From assembly GCA_022559985.1 (NCBI GenBank), contig JAFJTR010000007.1:372001-436000 (forward strand): a DNA stretch of 64,000 nt, read 5' to 3'. Within the stretch, counting starts at the first letter, position 1. Each line of letters starts with the position of its first letter. Shown here in pieces: positions 22,319-33,400 of this stretch. Both the position numbers and the translations under genes were made by a program. A model generated the notes under the pieces. The model was not told where the DNA came from and did no database searches. It saw only the letters and a list, made by a program, of their open reading frames with translations. The stretch is from Parastagonospora avenae f. sp. tritici 18332-5 (lineage: Eukaryota; Ascomycota; Dothideomycetes; Pleosporales; Phaeosphaeriaceae).

Positions 22319-23814
22319 ATGCACATCAACGACTTTCCCTACGAAGTCCTTTCAAAGATCCTTGAGGAAGTCACTCATGCCCATATACGCGATGGACCCA
22401 CGTACACCTTCGGCCTATCCCAAGCACCACTGCCGCTCCAGAAGGCTTCACTCCAGCGCTATGTGAGAGGGCCCGTTCCACCGGAGCTGCTCAAGTGGGA
22501 TGCAACCTCCATGATCCGCTCCGTGTGCTGGAAGTGGCACGAGTGGGCATTGGGACATTCCCTCAAGGATGTCTACATTCGCCGCTGGAAGGGTGGAGAG
22601 GTAAGCGCAGCTATTTATATCACTACTGGCTTGAGACTGACGGTATACAGAGGTGGGCAGAGCTATCAAACAGGCGTGAGAGCTACCCGCTATACGAGCT
22701 CATTGACCGACCGACTGGCACCGCCGTTTACCGCGATCCCTTCGCGTCTCTGAAGCGAACCGTAAGCATTTGCAACGACTACCCTGCAGTCGCATCCAAG
22801 ATCAGGCGCATGTGGGTCCATGGTTTCTACACTGCGGACACTGATCGCCTCGTTTTCGAGTCTCTCACCAACTGCACCAACCTCACATCCCTATCAGTTC
22901 CATGGACCACGATCCGCCACCTGGAGGCAAAGACATGGCGGGCCATGTTGACAGGCAGCGGTAAGCCTCTCGAGTCTTTGGAGCTGCAGTGCGTCGACCC
23001 TACATCCCAGCAGGCTGCAGACAAGGACAACCAAGTCGATCTTGAGCCGCTCCGGTCTGCCAACTTCAGCAAGCTGCGTCGCCTAAAAATCTTTGGCGAC
23101 ACCAACTTCATGCCTGTCACCGACGCCGATCTCTACGCCATCGCTCGCACTGCAACTCGGTTGGAGGAGTTCCACTTGACCTGTAACTCTTCCATCACCA
23201 TCGACGGTGTCATGGCAATCGTCAAGGCATCGCGCAAGACGCTTCGGGTCCTAGAGCACAGCCCGCGATCACAGGATGGATTCTGGCACCCCCATCCAGG
23301 ATCACCCAGCGACAGTGAGCATCTCTGCGAGACATTCCGAAGCTGCCCCAAACTAGAGACCCTGTCTATCTCGCTCCCATCTGTTTGCGCGCATCTTTTC
23401 TCTGACGATAACGTCAAGTTCAGCGGTGACTTGCAAGTACGTGCCCTGCATCTCTGCGGGCATGAAGATGGCCGGTCCACCCAGGAGGCCACCGATGCTC
23501 TGGAGAAGCTGCTTCAACAGGCGCGTCGTCTCATTGACCTACGTGCCCGAGGCACTATTCCCCGCGAGCTTTATGTCGAGCTCTTTTTCGCCGACTGTAT
23601 TTTCGAGCCCGGCTTCCAGTCGGTTCATGGCGACTTTTCTTTGGCGCAGATCTCTTCCGATGGCACATGGCCTCACAACGTACACCAGAGCGGCAAGGGC
23701 CCATACGGCAGCACCGGCCTGTACGAGAAGGAAGAAGAGCGCCCCTTCCAGCGCATTGAAGAGGACGAATTCCTGCACGGCGTCCGCAGACGAATGCACT
23801 CTATTTCGACTTGA
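22319..23814 (+). CDS. F-box-like protein with leucine-rich C-terminal part
   Basis: There are two exons, 22319-22600 and 22651-23814, with a 50-nt intron, giving 481 residues. The opening INDFPYEVLSKILEEV and the later MIRSVCWKWHEWALG are the two halves of an F-box-like fold, here split by an insertion of about 45 residues. The middle of the protein has irregular leucine-rich repeats (LTSLSVPWTTIRHLE, KLRRLKIFGD, RLEEFHLTCNSS, KLETLSISLPS). F-box/LRR proteins are substrate adaptors of SCF ubiquitin ligases; the target here is unknown. The C-terminal 100 residues are acidic and lack a recognisable fold. Proteins of this shape are numerous in Dothideomycetes. The gene structure is firm and the F-box call moderate. 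Confidence 0.8.
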
Positions 23815-24962
23815 TCGTGGATCGATCATCGACTCACGGCCGACTTTTCTTTTCCTGTACGATTTTACACACCTTTGTACTCACGAATAACGACCATATG
23901 CATGAGCGAGCAGCCTGGAGCTAAGATACCCAGGCCATTGCGCCACATTCCGAGTCATGCATTGGGAAAAAAAGTTTGATGTCTAAGGAAAGGCTTTTTC
24001 TTACAAGCAGTTTGGGCGGGCATTTGCATAAGATGGCTGGTAGCCTCCTTGTAATACTTTAAAGCATATGAGCGTTACGATTAAGGCATGTTTGCCAATG
24101 TATCAATTGATTCCTGACATCCAATTATTGCGTGACGGAATAACCTTTTTTCCTGTTGATGAGAGCAGTGGGGATTGATGACGAAAGTTATGAGATCTGG
24201 GGTTGCATTATTACTTATGCTCAGCTGTCAAGTCAAAGAAAGAAGGTTCTCGCAAGTACGCCTGATAAAATGCGACGAAGGAAAGCGCTGCTGCTGCGCA
24301 GGACTTCTGAAGAAAGATATGGAGCTTGGCGATCAGCCCCACCACCGCGTTTAGGCCAGTGCCAAACAGGACAAGTCTAAGGTACAACATTCGCGCGAGA
24401 TCGAGCTTACACATCATCAGAAGAAAACGCCATCACGGATGCACCTTTCTACCGGAGCCGTCTTATTCAGGCTTATTAAAGCCGCCGCCCATCGCGCAGC
24501 ATACAGGTGCGGAAGGTACACCGCGCCCCAAAGTCCTCTTTACCGCCAAATGCGCGGAAAGGGTGGAGAACCTGGTTGGTAAACTGGTTGGTGATGACTT
24601 ACTTCAGCGTTGCATAATCGCAGAATGACGCTACTGCGCAGGGGTCTAGCACGAACCAAGTGGGGCACAACTGTGGCAGGATGCTGTTTGCGGTATCGGG
24701 TCGACTCGTTTGCATGGCCTCATGGAAAATAGAAGCAGGTCGATACAGGCGCTGAGGCTCTATTGGCTCTAGAATGGATATCTGATGGCTAGGTCGAGAG
24801 GGTTCCTGAGGATCGGGAGCTGCTGCTGCTGCGAGGCGGTTTATAAGAAGCTACCACCCCGCCCTTCTTAAGCTCTTCCCACTCACCATCATCTCTCTGC
24901 CTTTGAACTCAATTATTTTTGTTGATACCTCCCAGTTGTACTCCTAGCTCAATTCCTTCAAG
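23815..24962. other. Intergenic region upstream of the quinone oxidoreductase gene
   Basis: A gap of 1.15 kb with no supported gene. A TATA-like element near its 3' end is listed separately. The sequence just before 24963 is CT-rich, as is typical of fungal transcript leaders. Confidence 0.5.
24842..24847 (+). promoter_or_regulatory. Probable TATA box of the Alt a 7 homologue gene
   Basis: GGTTTATAAG lies about 120 bases upstream of the start codon and is followed by CT-rich sequence. This is the position expected for the TATA element of a strongly expressed gene with a leader of about 80-90 nt. Confidence 0.4.
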
Positions 24963-25759
24963 ATGGCGCCCAAGATCGCAATCGTCTACTACTCCATGTA
25001 CGGCCACATCAAGCAGATGGTATGCTGACATCACCTCGCGAGTGCAATTGCGCCGCACGACCACGCCGCAATCTGCTAACATTATCACTTCAGGCCGATG
25101 CTGAGTTGAAGGGCATCAAGGAGGCTGGCGGTGACGCCACCCTCTTCCAGATCCCCGAGACTCTCTCTGATGATGTCCTCGCCAAGATGCACGCTCCTCC
25201 CAAGCCCACCGACGTGCCTACCCTCAACGACCCCGCCGAGCTGGAGGCTTTTGATGCTGTTCTCTTTGGCATCCCAACCCGCTACGGAAATTTCCCCGCA
25301 CAATTTAAAACCTTTTGGGATAAGACGGGAGGACAGTGGGCCCAGGGCTCTTACTGGGGCAAGTACGCTGGATTGTAAGCATCCTCTAATACTCGAGATG
25401 GTATGCAGAGACAAGAAATAATTCTGGACAGGTTCATCTCCACTGGTACCCAGGGAGGAGGCCAGGAGAGCACTGCCATCGCTGCCATGTCTACCCTGAC
25501 TCACCACGGCTTCATCTACGTTCCCCTCGGATACAAGACCGCTTTCTGTAAGTATTCTTTCCTGTCCTCCCAAAACCCAAGTACTGACCTCTCCCCAGCC
25601 CTCCTCTCCAACCTCGAGGAGATCCACGGCGGCTCCCCCTGGGGCGCAGGTACCTTCTCCGGCGGCGACGGCTCGCGCCAGCCCTCCAAGCTCGAGCTCG
25701 ACATCGCAACTGCCCAGGGCAAGGCTTTCTACGAGGCTGTTGCTAAGGCACACCCGTGA
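24963..25759 (+). CDS. Flavodoxin-like NAD(P)H:quinone oxidoreductase (WrbA/Pst2 type, Alt a 7 homologue)
   Basis: There are four exons, 24963-25019, 25094-25374, 25432-25547 and 25599-25759, giving 204 residues, the length of Alt a 7 and Cla h 7. The fold is a flavodoxin: the FMN phosphate loop lies in IVYYSMYGHIKQMADAE (residues 7-23), the second FMN loop in FGIPTRYGNFPAQFK, and the WrbA signature in STGTQGGGQESTA. GGSPWGAGTFSGGDGSRQPS is also family-specific. WrbA/Pst2 enzymes reduce quinones by two electrons and protect against oxidative stress, usually as tetramers in the cytosol. The homologues are known minor fungal allergens. The stop is UGA followed by CUA-G, and the frame continues to a CaaX box (see next entry). 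A polyadenylation-like AATAAA at 25971-25976 lies beyond the second stop, so the extension is within the predicted mRNA. Confidence 0.95.
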
Positions 25760-25945
25760 CTAGATGGCGGCGATAAGGAGAAGAAGGCGGTGGTGACGGA
25801 AACAACACAGAACACAAACACAAACAACACATCAACAACGGCTGCTGCGCCTGCTGCTGCACCGGCGGCTTCGTCGGGACCGCAGGAGAAGAAGAAGGAT
25901 AGTGAGGGGCCCTGTGGGTTGCCTGCGAAGTGTGATATCATGTAG
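25757..25945 (+). other. Candidate stop-codon readthrough extension ending in a CaaX box
   Basis: The UGA at 25757-25759 is followed in the same frame by 61 sense codons (25760-25942) and a TAG at 25943-25945. The peptide starts LDGGDKEKKAVV, continues as a Thr/Asn then Ala/Pro-rich linker, and ends GPCGLPAKCDIM. C-D-I-M fits a farnesyl-transferase CaaX box. A second cysteine eight residues from the end could be palmitoylated. UGA-CUA-G is the best-documented leaky stop context in fungi and animals. Readthrough would give a 266-residue membrane-bound isoform. A 72-nt in-frame intron removing the stop (25739-25810) is formally possible, but its donor GTTGCT is poor. Translation of this region is inferred, not shown. 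Confidence 0.6.
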
Positions 25946-27072
25946 GATGTCCGCGTTATTATGATAATGAAATAAACGTTAAATCGCACCTAACCCTGCT
26001 GAAACTGAGTTCCTTGTACTTTCGTATTATACTGCCCTTCTTGCCTTATATGAAAATGGGTGTTTCGGCCCCAACTTTTCCATGGATATCGACATCGAAT
26101 CCTCATGTGCCAAGTGCACACCTGTATCGGTTTGCGTCATACCGCGCTCCCATCGGGCCTTCTAGATATGATCCAGGATCACGACTCGCCTGTCGAACAT
26201 TATGGATTCCGGGATGATGTCTTGCAGTGGGCCATGACGTGACCCGTACACAGTAAGCATTTAGAACAGCACCCTCGTCCCGAAGAACCGCGCTCGGTGG
26301 CATGTCGGAGACTAGGAATGTTGAAAGTGACATAAAACGATCAACGTGGTTAGTCTGGTGAGCCTGATAGGGATTCTGATTTTGCCCTTAAGCAGGGATA
26401 AGGATAGGATGTTTTTTATGTATACATCTAACCTCTTCTAATGCTGGCAGGAACAAAGTGAGAACTGAGCAGCTTATATATCGTGCATGCGAAAAGTGTA
26501 TTCGAAATGGAACTTTCATGGAAAGTTTTTTGGCGGATGATAAAAGACTTCCCTGGAAGTGATTTGCAGCTTGGGCTATTGGTTTTCTTCACTTTCTCTA
26601 TAGTGTTGTCGCTCCCTTGCTGCTTCAGTTATACCTTACCCAATCTAGCACTGCGACTTGAAAGCCGGCCTTATGTCGTCAAGGTGTTCGTGGTCTAATA
26701 ACTCGTCATTGCAAGCATCAAGAAGACACTAATGTGACGCAAGAATGCGAAGCATTCGGCAAACAACTTGCTTTCCAAAATTGTATCAATAATCCAACAT
26801 GTAAATCCATGATTCAAGATTAACTCTATTATCAGCAAAAAAACTCATATGCAAGTTCAAAATCTCTCGCAAACGCACCGCACCCGATGCCAATGGTATC
26901 TCTTTCGTCATGTAAAAGGAAATCGCAAACAGTCGTATACAACCCATCCCAAAAACTCCACAGTCATGTCGTGTATTTCCCAAGGGAAAATAGCCGTACC
27001 AGATGTTCGTATGATTAACTCCGGCATATGCGGTCCAAAGGAAAAAGAAGAGGTTCATCTACAGCGCCATCG
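25946..27072. other. Convergent intergenic region
   Basis: A gap of 1.13 kb between the 3' ends of the quinone oxidoreductase gene and the WD40 gene. An AATAAA at 25971-25976 probably serves the former. No gene is supported. The middle part (about 26380-26850) is rather AT-rich. Confidence 0.5.
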
Positions 27073-29055
27073 TCATACGACCAGGCCTCCAAAGTCGACG
27101 CAGCGTCTTTCGCGCTCCGTATCGCCGCACACAGCACGGTCGTGGCTGCAGAAGCTGCCGTCGTAAGCCCAGTCGGTCATCAAGTCGTCCCAATCCGGGT
27201 CTTGGAAGTTTTTGTGTTGTGCGGTCCGTTCTGCCCAGCCCGCGCGGTCGAGCTCGATTATGCCGCCGAAGTTCTTTTCGTTGTTTCCGATAAAGAGGGA
27301 CTGTCCGTCGGGCGTGAAGGAGATGCCGGCAATGGGGCCGAAGAAGTCAAAGACCTGCTTCGACTCAAACGTCTGCGCGTTGATGACGTTGATGTAGTCA
27401 TCTGCTTCGGCGGCTACAAGAACACGCGGACCAGAGCCGACTGGAGAAAAGCGAAGAGAGCGCGGAATGCTCAGTTGGCTAGCAATATTTTTAATAGGCG
27501 TGACCCAGTTGCGAGCATCCCATATAGTAATGGTCGAATCCTGAGCTGCAGTGGCCACGTGGATGCCGTCGTCTGCCCAGGCACAGGCAAAAGCGTCTTC
27601 ATTGTGTCCGTTGAGGATCTCGAATGGCTGGCCCGTCTCTGCATTCGTAATGAGCGTCTCCTTGAAATCGCCCACCACAACACGCATACGGCCGTTCGGA
27701 CTGGTAGCTGAGCAGTTGACGGCTGCCGGGTACAGATAAGAATGTGTGAATTGGTTGGTCGCACAATCAAGAACTCGCAGGTGGTAGTCGTTGGAGCAGA
27801 GTACAGCCTGAGGAGTATATGTAGACCGTGATTCGGACAAGTGCATGTGGTTGACGATTCTCGACCTAGTTTCCAGGTTCAGGTCAGAGGTGCGCCCAAA
27901 AGTGCATGGACTGTCATGGGCAGATGACAGGTCAGCGATGGCATATTCGCCATCGAAGGCACCGGCAATGAGGACGTTGTCAGTGCTCGCAAGGGTGGTG
28001 ATGGAGCCTTGTGCTGAAAGGCGATTGCTGAAGTCGATAGTCTTTTCGCGCACAGTGCCTTCGGCGTCGGTTCGGATGACTTGAGGTCCAGATGCGTAAT
28101 AAATATCGTTCCAAGATGTAGCCGTGAGTACATTACGCAGCTGGAAATGAGGGGATGTGACGTGCTGCTTGTCTGGGGTAGCGTTATATCTTTTGAATTG
28201 GAAATAATTGTCAGAATTGGGCACGCGAATTGCCTGACAGAGGGTCAGCTGTGAAGAATGACATTCCACGTCAGCACAAACCTTTCGTGTCCGGTGCGGA
28301 CTCGGAGACAGCTGCCCAGATTCGTATGCGGCCCGCTTCGCGCGGACTTGCGATCGGGTGATGTTGCGTATAAACCAGTCGATTCCCTGAGGGTCAAGGC
28401 TGTCGCCCTGCAGCTGGTCCCGAGTAACGGATGACGGCTTCTCGAGAAGATCAAGGCCGGGCACTGCGGGCTTCAGGGGTGTTATGCGGTTGAAGAAGGA
28501 GGTGATGGGTACGAAAGCCGCGCCGTCCTCGATGGAGAATTGGGTCTGAATGATAGGAGGTAGCGGCTCCAAGGCGGAGTCTGCACTAGAAATGTGCCCC
28601 GAAGAGGGGTGGGATACGGGCGCCTGTATGGTGGGTATGTGGTAGGAGGGGACTGGTGGTAAGGTGATGCCGGAGTCGGTTGCCGGCTCGAATGGAGACT
28701 CGGCCATGGCAGACTGCTGCTGCTCGGCCATGTCCTGCTCCGTCATGTGTGTGTCCGACATAGCGCTGGCGGCCGTGTACTCGTGCAGGTCGGCGGGTGT
28801 TATCGATATGCCCCCGCTATAGTCGTCATTGTCGTCGTCCTCATAGTCCTCGTAGCTAGCAGCCGGCCGGCCGTCTGCGAGCGTGGCCAGCGTCGTCGCC
28901 GCTGCGAGGGCCGTCGGCGAGGGCGGGTAGCTGGCGTCGGCGGGGTGCGAGAGGGTGTGGGTGAAGGAGACGGTGGTGACGTTGGGTGGCGCAGGGAACA
29001 AGTGGTGGGCGTGGTGGTGGTGCTCGTCAAGTCCAGGCGCGTGCGGGCTGGCCAT
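27073..29055 (-). CDS. WD40-repeat protein of unknown function
   Basis: The frame runs unbroken from ATG 29055 to the stop at 27075-27073 (660 codons). However, 28281-28234 has every mark of a 48-nt intron: a GTTTGT donor, a GCTGACC branch site 13 nt from the end and a CAG acceptor. Its removal joins HRTRK to AIRVPNSDN, as I would expect of the family, leaving 644 residues. Being a multiple of three without a stop, it is invisible to simple ORF calls. The first 230 residues are disordered, with His, Gln, Ser and acidic runs. The beta-propeller occupies about residues 310-630, with repeats such as AFACAWADDGIHVATAAQDSTITIWDARN. Similar proteins are widespread in ascomycetes without an assigned role. 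A scaffold function is likely from the fold alone. Confidence 0.85.
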   Translation of the reverse strand: MASPHAPGLDEHHHHAHHLFPAPPNVTTVSFTHTLSHPADASYPPSPTALAAATTLATLADGRPAASYEDYEDDDNDDYSGGISITPADLHEYTAASAMSDTHMTEQDMAEQQQSAMAESPFEPATDSGITLPPVPSYHIPTIQAPVSHPSSGHISSADSALEPLPPIIQTQFSIEDGAAFVPITSFFNRITPLKPAVPGLDLLEKPSSVTRDQLQGDSLDPQGIDWFIRNITRSQVRAKRAAYESGQLSPSPHRTRKVCADVECHSSQLTLCQAIRVPNSDNYFQFKRYNATPDKQHVTSPHFQLRNVLTATSWNDIYYASGPQVIRTDAEGTVREKTIDFSNRLSAQGSITTLASTDNVLIAGAFDGEYAIADLSSAHDSPCTFGRTSDLNLETRSRIVNHMHLSESRSTYTPQAVLCSNDYHLRVLDCATNQFTHSYLYPAAVNCSATSPNGRMRVVVGDFKETLITNAETGQPFEILNGHNEDAFACAWADDGIHVATAAQDSTITIWDARNWVTPIKNIASQLSIPRSLRFSPVGSGPRVLVAAEADDYINVINAQTFESKQVFDFFGPIAGISFTPDGQSLFIGNNEKNFGGIIELDRAGWAERTAQHKNFQDPDWDDLMTDWAYDGSFCSHDRAVCGDTERERRCVDFGGLVV

Positions 29056-30462
29056 CGAAGCCCACAGCTGCTCACAAGCCAGCGAGGCACACGGGCAAGA
29101 GCGCCAAAACAGGCGCAGAGGGTGCGAAGATGCGAGGATGCGACGGGGTCAGGGTGCGAGCGTTGCGGAGGGAGCAGAGCAGAGGCGTTGCGGCGGTCTA
29201 ATGGCTTGCACGGCGTGGGGGAATCTGCAACTTAGCCAACGCGAACATGCGCTCGGTGTATGCGGGTCACGAGCGGCGCAGGAGACGGCACGCTATTTTC
29301 AATGATGTGCTGCTCCTTTTTCGTGCGGATGGCCGCTTAGGGAATGTCGACTGTGGGGTGCGCGCGCAGCTGTCGAATGCACCGTCACCGTCGAGGGGCT
29401 ATTGGCTTGCGGGACAATTGGGCTGCAGGGCAGTGTCAGCACACAGCACAGCACATGGCACTATTGGCACGCAACTCCGTGTCGGATGAGCTGCTGAGCG
29501 GACGGCATATGCAATGCACAAACCATCAAGCAACGAGGCCCTCGCGCTGCCCTCGCCTAGGAATGCTGACCTCAGGGCAATGCGACGTTGTAGAGTATAG
29601 ACCCGCCATACACGGTATATGACCCACCATCATGCATCACACCGTGCTGCTGCTGTACCGCGGCCTGTCTAAACTCTGACTGTGCCGTGTACTCCGGCAC
29701 GTCCACCAAACCCAGCGATCCTCTCATCTGTGTGTGTCTGTCTGTCGCTGCAATGGCCAACTCCACGCTGTGACCCATGCATGTGCTGCCAGCCGTCAAG
29801 CCCCAGCGGCCCAGCACAGACAGCTAACCGTACCACCATGTGAAGGCGGGGCGTGCTACAAGCTCACGAGGTTTGCCAACACGACAACGTTCAGGAGCCA
29901 AGCCGACGAAGAGAATGCAGTGCGCCCAGAACGGGTCGCACACAAGGTGTCAGGCCCGTTTCGGACGCAGCACAGCGTACAGCCTCGCTTCCTGACGCTG
30001 CCGACGGTTACACGCCCACGTCGTGCACCAAATCACACATCTCCTCGCAGCAGGCCCTCCCTGCCCCGTCACTCAAGTGCCGTTTCCGTCTCTCCTCGCC
30101 GTCCACAATTTCCAACCCCGCTGGCACTCGACGATTCCAGCCCTCGTGCTACCAGACCGTGCTGCTGAACATGCACCAAGACAATGCCCACGGGAGACGA
30201 AACACTGCAGCCCAGGAACACGTCCAATCACACCGGCATCGACGTGCCATAAGAATAAATTACTACTACAGATCGTCCAGACGACGCTTCACGGAGAAGG
30301 TTTCGCCGTCTATGATGGGGCCCTAACAATAAAAATATATACCACGAGAAGGACTCCAGAACCCCAGCAATGCATTATGAGACATGTCGTACAATATGCA
30401 ACTTAGCTCGCCACCTAGACAGCACACCGGCTGCTACTCCTACGCAGCGCCACAATGCAAAA
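29056..30462. other. Intergenic region, no supported gene
   Basis: A gap of 1.4 kb between the WD40 gene start and the chitin synthase 3' end, both genes on the minus strand. It should contain the WD40 promoter and long leader. Two frames (29734-30168 plus, 29572-29817 minus) are open but overlap each other and match nothing known to me. Confidence 0.5.
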
Positions 30463-33400
30463 TCAATTGTCGTAGTATGGGTCGTATCCTTGCTGCTGCT
30501 GCGGCCACCCGCCAGTCGACGACGGCTGCTGCTGCGAATAAGCGCCACCCGGTGCCTTGAGTCTCCGTTCTGTTGGGCCTGATGTTAGTGACGGCACTAT
30601 CGAGAGGAGTCGTGTACCTTACCTGCTTCAAAGTCGTGCCAGCGCCGCATGGTGATCTTGCTGCTATCGAACTCGCCTTCGTATTCCAACCCTGCCTTCT
30701 TCGTCTTCTCGCCCGCCGTCTTACGTGTGTCGCCCCAAGAGAAGTCGTCAAACTTCCAGAAAGCGTACGTTGGGAGCACAAAATTCCAGATGGGAAGTGA
30801 CAGTAGGTAAACAAACATCCAAGCAACGTACGACCATCGGTGAGCTGTCACGACAATAAGAATTGCTGGGAGACCCAAAATCATCGCAAGGAGAATAAGT
30901 GGAATTACGGGCGCCGCTGTATTCAGCACGGCAGCTTTGATGGAGATGGCAACTGCGTACAATTAGCACTGGTCTACGTCGATCAAAGGACACGTACTCA
31001 GGTAGAAGGTGAAGGCGATGGCGGCCGGGAGGACCAGGGTTCCAATGAGCTCAATGAACACGACAAACTGCATGCTGAAGCAGAAGGTGCCACACAAATC
31101 GCGCACTAGTACCAGTTCCATCAAATTGTGGATCGTACTATTGATCCATCGCCTTCGCTGCGAAAGGAGGACCTTGAATTCGTCGGGGACTGTGGTCTTA
31201 CAGACGGCTTGGGGGACAAAGACCTGCTTGCGCTTGGGGAATGTCTTGAGCATGAGCGTCGAAAGGTATCGATCTTCACCCAACAGCAGCAAGTTCTTCT
31301 TGTGCAACGTGTCGACCACATTTTCCGAGTAGTGCTCGACAACGTCCGGGTTGGCAAGGATTGGGACCCAGTAGTTCTGACCGCCCTTCGGGGCTTTGAT
31401 GCGGTACATGCAGAAACATCCAGGCAGACAGGTAACACCACCGAACACCGACTCGAAAGACTTTGCCAAGTGGTGAGAAATGAAGTATCTAGTGCTGTCA
31501 GTGGCGCGATCGTCAAACGTGGAACAAAACTTACTCAAACACTTGGATCATGGATACCCAAGAGTCCCGCTTGTTGGCGATCTTGGTTTCTCCACAAAGA
31601 CCCATGATGTCGGGATCCTTGACCATGGCAGAAATCATGTGTGTCAAACTGTCAGGGAAGACCTTCGTGTCGGCGTCCACCATGAGCACAATCTCATAAA
31701 AGTCAGGCGAGATACCAGTGATTTTCCAGATACCGTTGAACATTTCGAACTCCAACTCCGTCATGCGCTCGTCGAACATCACCTTCTGGAGGAAAGACAT
31801 GAGGATGATCTGACTGTCTCGCTTTCCGCGGTTACCAGGCTTGGACTTGTGCGCCTCGTCTGGTGTGCCACATTTGACCACAACCATCATTGGAACACGC
31901 TGCTGCTTGTCGATTGGGATACGCGAGTCCTCGCCGTAGTCGTAGAAACCGGAGTAGATCTTGGCCATGTTGTGTCGCTTGGAGCCACTGGCAACAGCCA
32001 CGTAAGAGAAAGCCTGAACCTCGTGGGGAAGGACAGCGTGGTCCTTCATCATGCCAAGACAGATCTCGGGCGTAGACAAGTCTTCGCCCTTGCCCTTGAT
32101 GATACCGTCACAAATAACCAAAATGAGTTTGTGGCTGTTTGGGTAGTCCGTGGTAGCAATAGAGTCAATCGTGGTTCTGATGCCATCGGCACCCTCAGAG
32201 TAGGCGGTAACCAAGCAGATGGAGTGGGCAAGGGGGTATCCAAAAGGCTGCCACTCGGGGGGAGGCTGAGGCACAACGGCCTCGTGGATGAAGCCAGCTG
32301 GTCCGGGGCCTTCCTCGCTCATCATGCTTGAGTATCGGTTCTCGGTGCTGCCAGGAATAAGCAAGCTCGTCCTAGATTCTTGCACGGATTGCTGCATCGA
32401 GTGCTTGCCATCGTAGGTGGGTAGTGTGCCATGGCTGTTGTTCAACTGGCGGTAGACACCGGCGTTGGACGAGAGACCCCTGGAATTCGTGCTTTGGCTG
32501 GTCATAGTGGTAGGAGCTGCTCGGGTCTTTGTCGACTTGTCCACGGAGTACGGGCTGGTGAATCGCGAGGTCGACGGCAAGAAGGTACTACCTCGCTTGC
32601 TCGATCGGTCAGGGCCACCAGCTGCGTCACTCAGCTTTGGGGGAGGACGATAGATGTCATCGCTCCACTCCTCGATCTGCTGCTTTCGCTGCTTCGAGTC
32701 CGCCTTGCCGACAGATGTCTTCGTGGCACCGAATTGCTTGCTGATGAACCATTGGAAGGCCAAGGCGAGAATGAATTTGGCCACAACGACCGCCAAAATG
32801 AAGACCAGCGATACGTACAAGACAACTTTGGAGGCAATGCAACCAATGCTCTCTGTGTCGATGGACCCAACCTTGATAATCTCAGTGAAGCATCGAGCAA
32901 CCTGCTTCTCGTAACTTGAAGAGTAGGTGCGCGTGACGTCCACGCCACGAACAGCTGGATTTACCTTGATCTGATCGAAGATGGGTGGGATGTTGACTTG
33001 GGTCCTGTTGAAGTGGTCGAGTAGGTTCAGGTCCAGGACATCGCCACCCCAAACCATCAGATTACGAGAACTGTTGCGAATGTCCTCCCAGGTGAAGAAG
33101 ACATCTCCGGTATCTTGCAAGCTATTGAACGCCTTGCGAGCGGGGTCCGAGGTGTGGCACATGTAGCCGTTGTATTCGAGGAAGGTTGTGTTGGGCTTGC
33201 TGGAGCCGTCCTGGTTGAAAAATCGGCAAGGAAAGTACCAGGCCATGCTGTTGCCACTGGTTGGGATGCCTGAGTTCTCCTTGGGTGTGATGAGTCCCTT
33301 GCAAGCGCCATTGACATTCTGGAACAAGAAACTGGCATCTTGGCCGCCGTGCTTCTCAGGGAGATCGAAAAGTACGTTGGCACCAGACGGGATGCCGCGA

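Noticed and set aside
13104..23814. Searched the stop codons of the other genes for the UGA-CUA leaky context.
   Set aside because: None of the other stops has it (for example TGA-TTG, TGA-TGT, TGA-TCG, TAA-GCA), so the feature is specific to the quinone oxidoreductase gene.
25756..25810. A 55-nt intron (GTGACT...ACACAG) that would remove the UGA of the Alt a 7 homologue.
   Set aside because: It has a typical length, but its use shifts the frame and loses the CaaX end, so it does not explain the long open extension.
29572..29817. Minus-strand 81-codon frame upstream of the WD40 gene, with a coding-like end (SYTVYGGSILYN).
   Set aside because: It overlaps an equally long plus-strand frame, has no family match I can name, and lies where the WD40 leader is expected.
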